This document shows positions 1 to 7,587 of a stretch of DNA of 50,207 bases, in pieces (the stretch's first letter is position 1; each line of letters starts with the position of its first letter). This stretch comes from Hominenteromicrobium sp900549945 (GTDB taxonomy: Bacteria > Bacillota > Clostridia > Oscillospirales > Acutalibacteraceae), in the NCBI GenBank assembly GCA_902472305.1, contig CABRNK010000021.1, positions 1 to 50,207 on the forward strand. The letters run 5' to 3'. The notes beneath the pieces are model-generated. The model was not told where the DNA came from, made no database searches, and saw only the letters and a list, made by a program, of their open reading frames with translations. Made by a program: the position numbers and the translations under genes.

Positions 1-211
1 AGTGGGTACGGTTGCGGAGTTACTGGACGAGATTGAGAGCGAAAATCTCTATCAAGTATTAGTCACGGTGGACGGGCGTACCTTGAAAATCGTCCTGCTG
101 AAAATGCAGGGGTATTCCACAAAGGAGATTGCCCCACTTGTGCATTTGACGACTGGTGCCATCTATGCGAGGTTAGACCATCTGCGGAAGAAGCTGCGGA
201 AAATTTTATAG
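1..211 (+). CDS. Sigma-70 region 4-like helix-turn-helix protein (5' partial)
   Basis: The frame is open from the window edge to the TAG at 209-211, so the start is probably upstream. The visible 69 residues carry a C-terminal helix-turn-helix of sigma-70 region 4 type: the segment GYSTKEIAPLVHLTTGAIYARL reads as two helices with a turn at residues about 38-60, followed by the basic tail LRKKLRKIL. Small sigma-like proteins of this kind are common in Clostridial mobile elements, often in pairs as here with the next gene. Whether it is a true sigma factor or only a DNA-binding regulator cannot be told from the fragment. Confidence 0.6.
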   Translation, partial: VGTVAELLDEIESENLYQVLVTVDGRTLKIVLLKMQGYSTKEIAPLVHLTTGAIYARLDHLRKKLRKIL

Positions 212-246
212 CTTCTAAAACAGCCTGCCATCCTGCGGGCTACTGG

Positions 247-278
247 GTGAGGGATGGAAATCCCCTCACTCATTTTTT
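247..278 (+). terminator. Terminator-like hairpin between the two sigma-like genes
   Basis: GTGAGGG at 247-253 pairs with CCCTCAC at 263-269 across a nine-base loop, and a run of six T follows at 273-278. It lies just before the ribosome binding site AGGAGG (281-286) of the next gene, so it could end the first transcript or attenuate the second. Confidence 0.6.
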
Positions 279-294
279 GCAGGAGGACAACAGG

Positions 295-888
295 ATGGCA
301 TACAGGGTTAAGGCATACACGCTTCGGGAGGAATCCACGGAAAGCGGCACAAGGTATTTTATCAGCTTTAAGGACGGGCAGGGCAAATCCCACGAGTTGG
401 AAGTGTCGGAACAGTTCTTTATGGAGTTTCGGCAGATGGAACGCAGGAACAGGAATCTTCTCCAATGGGACGAGCGGCACAGGGAGTTTAACGAGGTATG
501 GGACGAAACCCTTTACAGACGGGCGTTGCGTGTGCCTAAGAGCCTTGATGAACGCATGGTTGAGGAAGAACGGAATGAAACGCTCTATAAGGCGGTTGGG
601 AGCCTTCCAGAGATACAAAGGCGGCGTTTCCTGCTCTACTACGAGTATGAGTTCAATTTTTACCAAATCGCCGCTATGGAGCATTGCACCGCTTCGGCAA
701 TACAGAAATCTGTTGCGATTGCAAAGGAGAAAGTAAAGGCGGAAATTGAAGAAATATCTCCAACCGTGACCGACACCGCCCGAAAAAGAAATCTGTTTTT
801 TATTTGTGTGGGATTGGCGGCATTACATACTCTCACTTTTTTTCGTGGGAGTAAATCTATTTCTAAGGAGGTCAACGCCTATGTGTAA
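295..888 (+). CDS. Sigma-70 family-like regulator of the mobile element
   Basis: A 197-residue protein. The start at 295 is chosen because AGGAGG (281-286) precedes it by eight bases; an upstream in-frame GTG at 247 lies in the terminator hairpin and lacks a binding site. Residues about 100-145 resemble sigma region 4 (SLPEIQRRRFLLYYEYEF, then QIAAMEHCTASAIQKSVAIA), preceded by an alpha-helical region rich in Arg and Glu. Proteins of this shape are annotated as sigma-70 family members in Firmicute integrative elements and probably control element genes. The last about 25 residues include a hydrophobic patch (LFFICVGLAALHTLTFF) that is unusual for a sigma factor. The stop overlaps the start of a tiny downstream frame at 881. 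Confidence 0.65.
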   Translation: MAYRVKAYTLREESTESGTRYFISFKDGQGKSHELEVSEQFFMEFRQMERRNRNLLQWDERHREFNEVWDETLYRRALRVPKSLDERMVEEERNETLYKAVGSLPEIQRRRFLLYYEYEFNFYQIAAMEHCTASAIQKSVAIAKEKVKAEIEEISPTVTDTARKRNLFFICVGLAALHTLTFFRGSKSISKEVNAYV

Positions 889-967
889 CGAAAACAAAGA
901 CACCGCCCGAAAGGAGGAAAGCCATGCAGAAGTTACAGACAGTCAACGCCGAAACGCTCCTTTATGA
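881..967 (+). CDS. Possible 28-residue leader/small protein
   Basis: ATG at 881 is preceded by the strong site AAGGAGG (865-871) at good spacing and overlaps the stop of the upstream gene, which suggests translational coupling. The frame runs 28 codons to TGA at 965-967 and overlaps the first 44 bases of the helicase gene. The product (MCNENKDTARKEES...) is hydrophilic and charged. No family is recognised. It may be a real small protein or a device that couples ribosomes to the helicase start. Confidence 0.35.
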   Translation: MCNENKDTARKEESHAEVTDSQRRNAPL

Positions 968-1949
968 ACCGCTTGAGAAGCCGTCCTTTGTGGTGGACAG
1001 CCTTATCCCCACAGGATTGTCGCTGTTCTGCGGCTCACAGAAGATAGGCAAGAGCTGGCTCATGCTGAAGCTATGCTTATGCGTGTCGCAGGGAATCCCC
1101 TTATGGGACATGACGACAATGGAGGGCGATGTGCTTTACCTCTGCCTTGAGGACACGTTCTGCCGCATACAGGACAGGCTGTTCCGTTTGACGGACGAAG
1201 CGAGCGGGCGGCTTCATTTTGCCGTGGCAAGCTGCAAGCTGTCAGACGGTCTTATCGTGCAGCTTGAGGATTATCTGAAAGACTATCCAGACAGCAGGCT
1301 CATTGTCATTGATACCTTGCAGAAAGTCCGTACAGCTTCAAAAGACAATGCCTATGCAAGCGACTATGGGGACATCTCCCTCATCAAAGACTTTGCCGAC
1401 AGGCACTCTCTGGCGGTCATTGTCGTACACCACATCCGAAAGCAGAATGACAGCGACGTGTTCAACAAGGTGTCTGGGACGACAGGATTAACGGGGAGTG
1501 CGGACGCTACCTTTGTTCTGGAAAAGGAGAAACGTGCGTCTGACACCGCCAAGCTGTATGTGACGGGCAGGGACACGCCTTATCAGGAATACACGCTGCG
1601 TTTCCGTGATTGCCGTTGGGAGCTTGTGGAGCGGAAAACGCAGGAGCAGCTTGCGAAAGAAACGATACCAGATGTCCTTTTTCGGTTGGTGGATTTTATG
1701 AGGGATAAGGAAGAATGGATAGGCACGGCAACGGAACTGTTAGCCGCTATGGGGGAAACGGAAACCATACCCACGGTGATTACGAAATGGCTGAATGAAT
1801 ACCGCACCACATTTTTAAGCGAGAACCGTATCTGCTACCAGTACAGCCGCAGGAAAGACGGCAGGCGGATTGCCCTTGCAAGGAGGGCGGGTGACAGCGG
1901 TGACGGTGGTGACAGCGATATTAGGATACCCCCCTGTTACTGTCATTGA
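924..1949 (+). CDS. RepA-like hexameric replicative helicase (AAA family ATPase)
   Basis: A 341-residue P-loop ATPase of the RepA/RecA-fold helicase type found on plasmids and mobilizable elements. Walker A is GSQKIGKS at residues 37-44, Walker B is RLIVIDT at 125-131, and the VHH at 168-170 matches the conserved strand after Walker B. The C-terminal part (about 240-340) looks like a winged-helix region. The likely role is unwinding at the element's own origin after excision or during conjugative replication. The site AAAGGAGG (910-917) supports the start. The 3' end runs into the first copy of the iteron repeat (1891-1933), so the last residues (GDSGDGGDSDI) are encoded by repeat DNA. Only helicase function is inferred; no initiator protein was recognised nearby. 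Confidence 0.8.
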   Translation: MQKLQTVNAETLLYEPLEKPSFVVDSLIPTGLSLFCGSQKIGKSWLMLKLCLCVSQGIPLWDMTTMEGDVLYLCLEDTFCRIQDRLFRLTDEASGRLHFAVASCKLSDGLIVQLEDYLKDYPDSRLIVIDTLQKVRTASKDNAYASDYGDISLIKDFADRHSLAVIVVHHIRKQNDSDVFNKVSGTTGLTGSADATFVLEKEKRASDTAKLYVTGRDTPYQEYTLRFRDCRWELVERKTQEQLAKETIPDVLFRLVDFMRDKEEWIGTATELLAAMGETETIPTVITKWLNEYRTTFLSENRICYQYSRRKDGRRIALARRAGDSGDGGDSDIRIPPCYCH

Positions 1950-2430
1950 CGCTTAAAGCCATGTAAAGCTGGCGGCTCTGCCCTGCGGGTGACAGCAGTG
2001 ACGGTGGTGACAGTGATTTTAGGATACCCTGCCGCTGTCATCCCTACGGGAGAACACCCCGCAAACGCAAAATGCAGGCGTGGGATTCACCCGCCCTTTT
2101 CGGGCGTGTAAAATCACCCCTGCGGTCAGAAAAATCTCTCCGATTTTTCCGACTGCGTTTACAGGGTGTAACACACTACACTTTGCCCTGCAAAGTCGTG
2201 TGCCAGACGTTCCCTCTGGACTCCCTTAAGGCAGGGCTGTGCCCTGCTATCCTACGCCTTACGGCTTCGGATAAAAGAATGGCGGCATGACGGTGACGGC
2301 TCTTGCGAGGGGGGTATCCCAAAAACACCGTCATCATCGACATGACCGTCATGCAGGGGGTGAGGGTGACAGTTGCGGCAGTCGGCAGGGGGTATCCCAA
2401 AACTGCTGTCACCACCGTCACCGCTGTCAC
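1891..2430. repeat. Four-copy 40-bp iteron-like repeat, two direct and two inverted
   Basis: Copies A (1891-1933) and B (1989-2030) read GTGACAGC(G/A)GTGACGGTGG, then TGACAG, an AT-rich spacer and GGATACCC. Copies C (2313-2352) and D (2391-2430) are the same sequence on the other strand, with more changes in C. Each copy itself contains three GTGAC-type hexamer-like subrepeats. The two pairs face each other around a central 280-bp region that holds the oriT. Copy A is inside the helicase gene. Such an arrangement suits binding of a replication initiator or relaxosome protein. Confidence 0.85.
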
Positions 2431-2473
2431 CCCAAAGGACGGTCACCCGCCGAAAGAAAGGAGGAATCCGCCT
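1950..2473. other. Origin/transfer control region without a gene
   Basis: This 524-bp gap contains repeat copies B, C and D, the oriT (2164-2203) and several strong hairpins: CGCCC/GGGCG near 2090-2106, an interrupted stem with AAAAATC/GATTTTT at about 2122-2157, and GCAGGGC-tgt-GCCCTGC at 2231-2247. The density of dyads fits an origin of replication or transfer, possibly including a single-strand origin. An in-frame upstream extension of the relaxase gene reaches 2303, but it only translates repeat DNA. Confidence 0.7.
2164..2203 (-). other. oriT: Origin of transfer (oriT), MobV/pMV158 type
   Basis: Read on the minus strand the site has a GCACAC box, an inverted repeat ACTTT-GCAGGGC-AAAGT, and then GTGTA-GTGTGT-TACAC. 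The pMV158 oriT has the same order, with GTATA-GTGTGT-TATAC around the nick TAGTGTG/TTA. By that analogy the nick would fall on the minus strand between 2172 and 2171. The MobV relaxase gene begins 270 bp away. The comparison with pMV158 is from memory of the published sequence. Confidence 0.8.
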
Positions 2474-3439
2474 ATGCCTTATGCAATCCTGCGTTTCCAG
2501 AAACGAAAAGCGGGCGGCGTTGCGGCTTGTGAACGCCACAACGAGCGGAAGAAAGAAGCCTACAAAAGCAACCCAGATATAGATATGGAACGCTCTAAAA
2601 ACAATTACCATCTCATAGCACCACCAAAGTACACCTACAAGAAAGAGATTAACCGCATGGTAGCCGAAGCGGGGTGCAGGACAAGGAAAGACAGCGTGAT
2701 GATGGTGGAAACGCTCATCACAGCTTCACCAGAATTTATGAACCAGTTACCGCCCGAAGAACAAAAAGCGTATTTCCAGACGGCTCTTGACTTCATTTCG
2801 GAGCGTGTTGGAAAGCAGAATATCCTCTCCGCTGTCGTCCATATGGACGAGAGAACGCCCCATATGCACCTCTGCTTTGTGCCGATTACGCCAGACAATA
2901 AGCTGTCAGCGAAAGCTATCTTAGGCAACCAGAAATCATTATCCGAGTGGCAGACCGCCTACCATGAGCGGATGTCCTCACGGTGGAATCAGCTTGAACG
3001 GGGGCAGTCCTCAATGGAAACCAAGCGGAAACACGTCCCCACATGGCTCTATAAATTAGGCGGCAGGCTTGATAAACAGTATGAAGAAATCGTGTCTGCC
3101 CTATCCGACATCAACGCCTTTAACGCAGGGAAGAAAAGGGATAAAGCGTTAGATTTACTCTCTGCATGGCTGCCAGACGTGGAGAAATTCTCTAAGGAAA
3201 TCGGGAAACAGCAGGCGTATATCGACAGTTTGAAAGAGAGAATTGGGCAGGAATCAGACTATGCGGGGCGTATGCGTGATGAAAAGTACGAGCAGGAACT
3301 AAAGGTGCAGAAAGCGAATCAGAAGATATTTGAATTGCAGAGAACCAACGAGCAGATGGGGCGGCTGCTGTCAAAAATACCGCCCGAAGTGTTGGAAGAA
3401 TTGCAGAAAAATCATAGAAGCAGAGCGAAAGAAAGGTAG
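2474..3439 (+). CDS. MobV-family relaxase (Mob_Pre, plasmid mobilization)
   Basis: A 321-residue relaxase that should nick the oriT at 2164-2203 and pilot the strand in transfer. The start at 2474 follows AAAGGAGG (2457-2464) by nine bases and gives the usual family N-terminus MPYAILRFQKRK. His22 in RHNER occupies the position of the catalytic His22 of MobM from pMV158, and the metal-binding motif HMDERTPHMH lies at 123-132. The region after about 200 is helical and coiled-coil-like, as in the family, though the whole protein is shorter than many MobV relaxases (400 or more residues). It is followed after eight bases by the ParB-like gene. Confidence 0.9.
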   Translation: MPYAILRFQKRKAGGVAACERHNERKKEAYKSNPDIDMERSKNNYHLIAPPKYTYKKEINRMVAEAGCRTRKDSVMMVETLITASPEFMNQLPPEEQKAYFQTALDFISERVGKQNILSAVVHMDERTPHMHLCFVPITPDNKLSAKAILGNQKSLSEWQTAYHERMSSRWNQLERGQSSMETKRKHVPTWLYKLGGRLDKQYEEIVSALSDINAFNAGKKRDKALDLLSAWLPDVEKFSKEIGKQQAYIDSLKERIGQESDYAGRMRDEKYEQELKVQKANQKIFELQRTNEQMGRLLSKIPPEVLEELQKNHRSRAKER

Positions 3440-3447
3440 ATATGTGA

Positions 3448-4302
3448 ATGAAGAAACAGGATTTTAAGGTGTTAAAGACCAAAGACTTGTACCCGTTCCC
3501 CGACAATCCGTTTCATGTGGCAGAAGATGAAACACTGTCAGAGTTAGCGGAAAGCATCAAGGAATTTGGCATTGTCACGCCGATAATCACACGCCCGAAA
3601 GAGGACGGGAACGGCTATGAAGTGATTGCGGGACAGCGGCGTGTCCGTGCTTCTGAACTTGCAGGGATAAATACCGTGCCTGCGTTTGTCCTGCCCTTAG
3701 ACCGTGACCGAGCCATCATCACCCTTGTAGACAGCAATTTGCAGCGTGAGAATATCCTGCCATCGGAGCGGGCGTTTGCTTACAAGATGAAATCCGAAGC
3801 CATGAAGCGGCAGGGTTTCCGCACAGACTTAACCTCGTCACAAGTTGTGACGAAGTTGCGGACGGACGACAAGGTGGCACAGGGCTTCGGCGTGGGCAGG
3901 ATGACCGTGCAGCGTTTTATCCGCCTGACGGAACTGATACCGCCGATTTTGCAGATGGTGGACGAGGGGAAAATCGCCCTCACGCCTGCGGTGGAACTGT
4001 CCTTCTTGAAGAAAGACGAGCAGGAAAACCTCTTTGCCACGATGGAGAGCGAAGAAGCAACGCCCTCACTCTCACAGGCACAGCGGATGAAAAGCCTAAG
4101 CCAGAGTGGGCGGCTTGACATGGATATGATATTTGCGATTATGACGGAGGAAAAGGGAAATCAGAAAGAAACCTTGAAAATCAACACAAGCAAGCTGAAA
4201 AAATACTTTCCGAAGAACACAACGCCGAAGCAGATGGAGGAAACCATCATCAAACTTTTGGAGCGTGAGTTGCAGAGGAAACGCAACCGTGACAGCCGCT
4301 AA
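3448..4302 (+). CDS. ParB/RepB/Spo0J-family partition-like protein
   Basis: A 284-residue ParB-like protein. Residues 10-105 form the ParB N-terminal CTPase-type domain with GQRRVRAS at 62-69 (the GERRxRA box) and NLQRENILP near 95. A central helix-turn-helix (about 130-180, GVGRMTVQRFIRLTEL) should bind DNA, and the C-terminal part is basic. No ParA ATPase accompanies it here, so it may act as an adaptor or regulator of element maintenance rather than in a full partition system. It lies eight bases after the relaxase gene, in the same operon. Confidence 0.85.
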   Translation: MKKQDFKVLKTKDLYPFPDNPFHVAEDETLSELAESIKEFGIVTPIITRPKEDGNGYEVIAGQRRVRASELAGINTVPAFVLPLDRDRAIITLVDSNLQRENILPSERAFAYKMKSEAMKRQGFRTDLTSSQVVTKLRTDDKVAQGFGVGRMTVQRFIRLTELIPPILQMVDEGKIALTPAVELSFLKKDEQENLFATMESEEATPSLSQAQRMKSLSQSGRLDMDMIFAIMTEEKGNQKETLKINTSKLKKYFPKNTTPKQMEETIIKLLERELQRKRNRDSR

Positions 4303-4347
4303 TCTTCTTTTTTCGGGAAGTAAATACAGAGAGTTGAGGTAGAGAGA

Positions 4348-4578
4348 ATGAAAGAAATCCAGTATGAAATCGTAAAGGAAATCGCAGTATTGTCTACGGG
4401 CGACAGTGGCTACACAAAGGAAATCAATCTCATTTCATGGAATGGGAAAGAGCCGAAGTATGACATCCGCAGCTTTTCCCCGAACCGTGAAAAGTGCGGC
4501 AAGGGAATCACGCTGAACGCTGATGAAGCGGCGGCACTCCTTAAAGCATTACAGAAAGAATTAAACAGCGAGGATTAA
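4348..4578 (+). CDS. YdbC-like PC4-fold single-stranded DNA-binding protein
   Basis: A 76-residue protein with the pattern seen in YdbC/PC4-like proteins: EIVKEIAVLS, then TKEINLISWNG and KYDIRSFSPN, ending in an amphipathic helix (AAALLKALQKEL). YdbC of Lactococcus binds single-stranded DNA, and homologues are common in integrative elements next to relaxase and recombinase genes. A role in protecting or presenting transferred single-stranded DNA is inferred. The ribosome binding site is weak (GAGGTAGAGAG before 4348). Confidence 0.75.
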   Translation: MKEIQYEIVKEIAVLSTGDSGYTKEINLISWNGKEPKYDIRSFSPNREKCGKGITLNADEAAALLKALQKELNSED

Positions 4579-4649
4579 TGGTATCTGATTGGCAGGGCGG
4601 GGACATTTCCAAACTCTTCCCTGCCCTGTCTGGAAAGGAAGATTTAAGT

Positions 4650-4841
4650 ATGGGCGAGGATAAGAAAGCAGATAAAAAGAGAAAGCGTATCGTGCCAAAA
4701 GCACCAGTGCAGATGATAATCAGCCGTGAATATGTCGGCACACAGACCGTTACAGAAGCGTTTGTCCCGATTATCTCCGAGGATATTCGGAAGAAGATTG
4801 CCGAGGGCGACACCTTCGACAATGAGGGGCTGTCCGCTTAG
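4650..4841 (+). CDS. Small conserved protein of the mobile element, function unknown
   Basis: A 63-residue protein with a very basic N-terminus (DKKADKKRKRIV) and a C-terminal part with REYVGTQTVTEAFVPII. The start at 4650 follows GGAAAGGAAG by about nine bases. An in-frame ATG at 4578 overlaps the previous stop (TAATG) and would add 24 residues, so coupled translation from there is possible. Position just before the serine recombinase resembles that of TnpW-like small proteins in Tn4451-type elements, but I cannot confirm homology. Confidence 0.5.
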   Translation: MGEDKKADKKRKRIVPKAPVQMIISREYVGTQTVTEAFVPIISEDIRKKIAEGDTFDNEGLSA

Positions 4842-4895
4842 AATGTACGCAATGGGACATGAAAACAGATAGGACAGATACGGAGGTTTTACAGT

Positions 4896-6752
4896 ATGGC
4901 AGGAATCAAAGAAGAAAAGAAAATCTATTTAGTCGGCATTTATTGCCGCTTATCTAAAGACGATGGTACGGATAACGAGAGTGCGAGCATTGCGACACAG
5001 AAATCCATCCTCACGGATTATGTGAAAAAGCAGGGATGGCACATAGCAAAAACGTATGTGGACGATGGTTATTCTGGTACAAATTTCCAAAGACCAAGTT
5101 TCCAGAATATGATAAAAGACATTGAAAGCGGTCTGATAAACTGCGTGATTACGAAAGATTTATCCCGTCTGGGGAGAAACTATCTTGATTGTGGGTTATA
5201 TCTGGAAGTTTTCTTCCCAGAGCATAACGTGAGGTATATAGCGGTCAATGACGGCGTAGATACCTTGAATAAATCTGCTATGGACATCACGCCTTTCCGC
5301 AACATTTTAAACGAAATGTATGCCGCTGACATATCTGTTAAGATAAAATCGGCATATCGGGCGAGGTTTCAACAGGGGAAATTCATGGGAACTACCGCCC
5401 CTTATGGCTATATCAAAGACCCTGCCGACCACAACCATCTGCTGATAGATGATAAAGTGGCACATGTTGTAAAAGAGATATTCGACCTTGCATTAAAAGG
5501 GAATGGAGTTGCCAAAATTTGCAGACATCTTAATAAACAGCATATCCTACGCCCTGCCGCTTATGCGGCGGAGCGTGGCGAAACAGGCTTTGAACGTCAT
5601 TTTGAGGGGAACGAGGACAAACGCTATATTTGGAGTGGGAACAGCGTGAGGAGCATTTTAAGAAGCCCGATATATGCGGGAAATCTTGTAGGCTACAAAC
5701 GGATTGCCGCCAATATGAAAAGCAAGAAACGCCCCTCTAAGCTGCCCGAAGAATGGGAAGTGATACCCAATACCCATGAGGGAATAGTCACGCAGGAGGA
5801 ATTTGATATTGTCCAACAGCTTATTACAAGTCGTAGGCTTCCACAGAACAAGGGAGGATTTGTAAATATTTTTGCAGGCGTTATCAAGTGTGTGGACTGC
5901 GGATGTGCTCTGCGGGCAATGAACGTACACAGGAGGAAACGCCCAGAGATTATCGACTGTGTACAGTATTCATGTAATAATTATGCAAGAAACGGAAGAA
6001 GCGAGTGTAGTGCCCACAATATAGAAGCAAGGGATTTATTCAATGCCGTTCTTGCCGACATCAACTGTTTTGCGGATATGGCAGTGAATGATGAAAAGGC
6101 GGTCAGGGCCATAGAAAAGCGGCTCACGGAAACAGACCAGAGCAGGGCGAAAGCATTAGAGAAAGAACGTAAGAAGCTGAACAAACGCCTTGCGGAACTG
6201 GACAGGCTGTTTTCCTCTCTCTACGAGGATAAGGTCATGGAGCGTATTACCGAGCGGAATTTTGAGATGATGTCGGGGAAATACCAGAAAGAGCAGCTTG
6301 AAATTGAAGCAAGGCTGAAAGAGGTGACGGAAACTCTTAATGAAAGCTACGAGAAATCACGGGGAATCCGTGACTTCCTCGCCCTTATCCGAAATTATCA
6401 AGGCTTAAAAGAACTGGATGCAACAGTTATAAACGCACTCATAGACAAGATACTTGTTTCGGAGCGTGAGAAGATGGCAGACGGAACAGTGAAGCAGGAA
6501 ATCAAGATTTACTATAAATTCATCGGCTTTGTCGATGAATTACATATCATACCTACAAAACGGTGGGCAGCAATGTCCGCTAAAAACTGTACGGTGTGCG
6601 GCGTTGAATATGTCCCGGGCTCTGGTGCATCAAGGTATTGTTCTGCTTGTGCCAAGAAGATACGGAGGGAGAAATCAAACGAGAGCAAACGCAGGAGCAG
6701 AGAACAGAAAAGGATAGCATGTATGAACTGTCCGCAAAAAATGACCGACTGA
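4896..6752 (+). CDS. Large serine recombinase (TnpX/TndX-type integrase)
   Basis: A 618-residue site-specific recombinase expected to excise and insert the element. The N-terminal resolvase domain (about 10-160) has the catalytic Ser20 in YCRLSKDD and the Arg-rich SRLGRNYLDCG motif. The recombinase domain follows (about 165-290), then a zinc ribbon near 330-385 (CVDCGCALR...YSCNNY...CSAHNI), a long coiled coil (about 400-480) and an extra C-terminal Cys cluster (CTVCGVEY...YCSACAKK) followed by a highly basic tail. GGAGG nine bases before the ATG supports the start. The intact motifs suggest an active enzyme. Confidence 0.92.
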   Translation: MAGIKEEKKIYLVGIYCRLSKDDGTDNESASIATQKSILTDYVKKQGWHIAKTYVDDGYSGTNFQRPSFQNMIKDIESGLINCVITKDLSRLGRNYLDCGLYLEVFFPEHNVRYIAVNDGVDTLNKSAMDITPFRNILNEMYAADISVKIKSAYRARFQQGKFMGTTAPYGYIKDPADHNHLLIDDKVAHVVKEIFDLALKGNGVAKICRHLNKQHILRPAAYAAERGETGFERHFEGNEDKRYIWSGNSVRSILRSPIYAGNLVGYKRIAANMKSKKRPSKLPEEWEVIPNTHEGIVTQEEFDIVQQLITSRRLPQNKGGFVNIFAGVIKCVDCGCALRAMNVHRRKRPEIIDCVQYSCNNYARNGRSECSAHNIEARDLFNAVLADINCFADMAVNDEKAVRAIEKRLTETDQSRAKALEKERKKLNKRLAELDRLFSSLYEDKVMERITERNFEMMSGKYQKEQLEIEARLKEVTETLNESYEKSRGIRDFLALIRNYQGLKELDATVINALIDKILVSEREKMADGTVKQEIKIYYKFIGFVDELHIIPTKRWAAMSAKNCTVCGVEYVPGSGASRYCSACAKKIRREKSNESKRRSREQKRIACMNCPQKMTD

Positions 6753-7521
6753 GTCCTCGCAGCCGCAAGATCTATTATCCCTCCGTTTTCAAGGGCGGCT
6801 GCGGCCCCTTCTCCCCACCGCGCCGCCCGACTGCTCCCGATTTTGGACGTATGTGCCCCGATACCCCGCAGATTCCCATTTAGGGCACAGAGCGCCGCGA
6901 CATTTTCGCGTGGCAGATCCACCAGACACGCCAAAAGCGAGCGGGCGGGAGATCCGTTCCAGCTCTGTTCTTCACGAATATAGATGTCCCGCGAACGAAA
7001 AAGCCGCCTCTATTTGGCTTCATTTCGAGCGTTTCTCGTACATTTTGCCGATCGCTTCCGCACACCCGTTCCACGCTCCGGGGTCCCGCCCCGTCTGTAC
7101 CGCAAAAAAACCTGACAATGTCTTAAAAATCAGACACAAAGCCAAGTCTTTGTTTTTGGGGCAGCCCTCCGCGCGCCTTCTCCCCTTTGCAGAGCCGCTG
7201 ACACGCGCAGGCACGGTGCTGAAAACATGGAAAATCCACCTCAAATTGTCTCATACCTCAAAATAAATTCAATCAATTTTTTCCGGAATTTTATCATAAT
7301 TCACCATACATACAAGGCAGCCGCTCACAGGCGACACTTTTGAAATCTTCCGTTTTAAGCAAGTTTCTTTCCATATTTTTCCAACAATACTTATTTTATA
7401 GGTGTTATATATGAGACCTCTGGGAAATTTCGGATAAAATCGCCCTGTATTTCGAATTAAAAACAGTTTTTTTGTTAAAAACATATTATTTTTCTATTGC
7501 ATTTTTAATCAATTTATCCTG
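6753..7521. other. Gene-free junction between mobile element and chromosome
   Basis: No convincing gene is seen. The first about 450 bp (to 7200) are GC-rich like the chromosome, and the last 320 bp are strongly AT-rich with many short T and A tracts. Short frames on both strands have no recognisable domain or ribosome binding site. The right attachment site of the element should lie in the first part, but no repeat can be matched without the left end. Confidence 0.5.
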
Positions 7522-7550
7522 TTGACATATAATAAAAACTACGCTATTAT
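7522..7550 (+). promoter_or_regulatory. Sigma-A promoter of the blaI-like operon
   Basis: TTGACA at 7522-7527 and TATTAT at 7545-7550 are separated by exactly 17 bp. The promoter ends 37 bp before the repressor start. It overlaps an earlier in-frame TTG, which rules that codon out as a start. BlaI-type repressors normally act on their own promoter, but no clear TACA/TGTA dyad is visible here. Confidence 0.85.
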
Positions 7551-7587
7551 TTTAAAAGAACATACTATAGAAAGGAGGGAAAGCACT

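Larger units (their letters stand above)
1..6752 (+). mobile_element. Integrative mobilizable element, right part (left end outside window)
   Basis: A co-directional block of sigma-like regulators, RepA-type helicase, MobV relaxase, ParB-like, YdbC-like and small proteins ends in a large serine recombinase. This gene set is typical of Tn4451-like or other serine-integrase mobilizable elements of gut Clostridia, and the recombinase gene usually lies next to one end. Codon use is visibly less GC-rich than in the chromosomal genes after 9.4 kb. GC content rises right after the recombinase stop, which suggests the right end lies within about 200 bp downstream. The terminal repeat or crossover dinucleotide cannot be assigned because the left end is missing. 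Confidence 0.8.

Noticed and set aside
1891..2430. Four spaced repeats considered as CRISPR or insertion sequence ends
   Set aside because: Only four copies in mixed orientation, no uniform spacers, no transposase; position around oriT fits iterons.
6512..6934. 140-codon minus-strand frame across the recombinase end
   Set aside because: It covers the well-supported C-terminus of the recombinase on the other strand, has no ribosome binding site and no domain.
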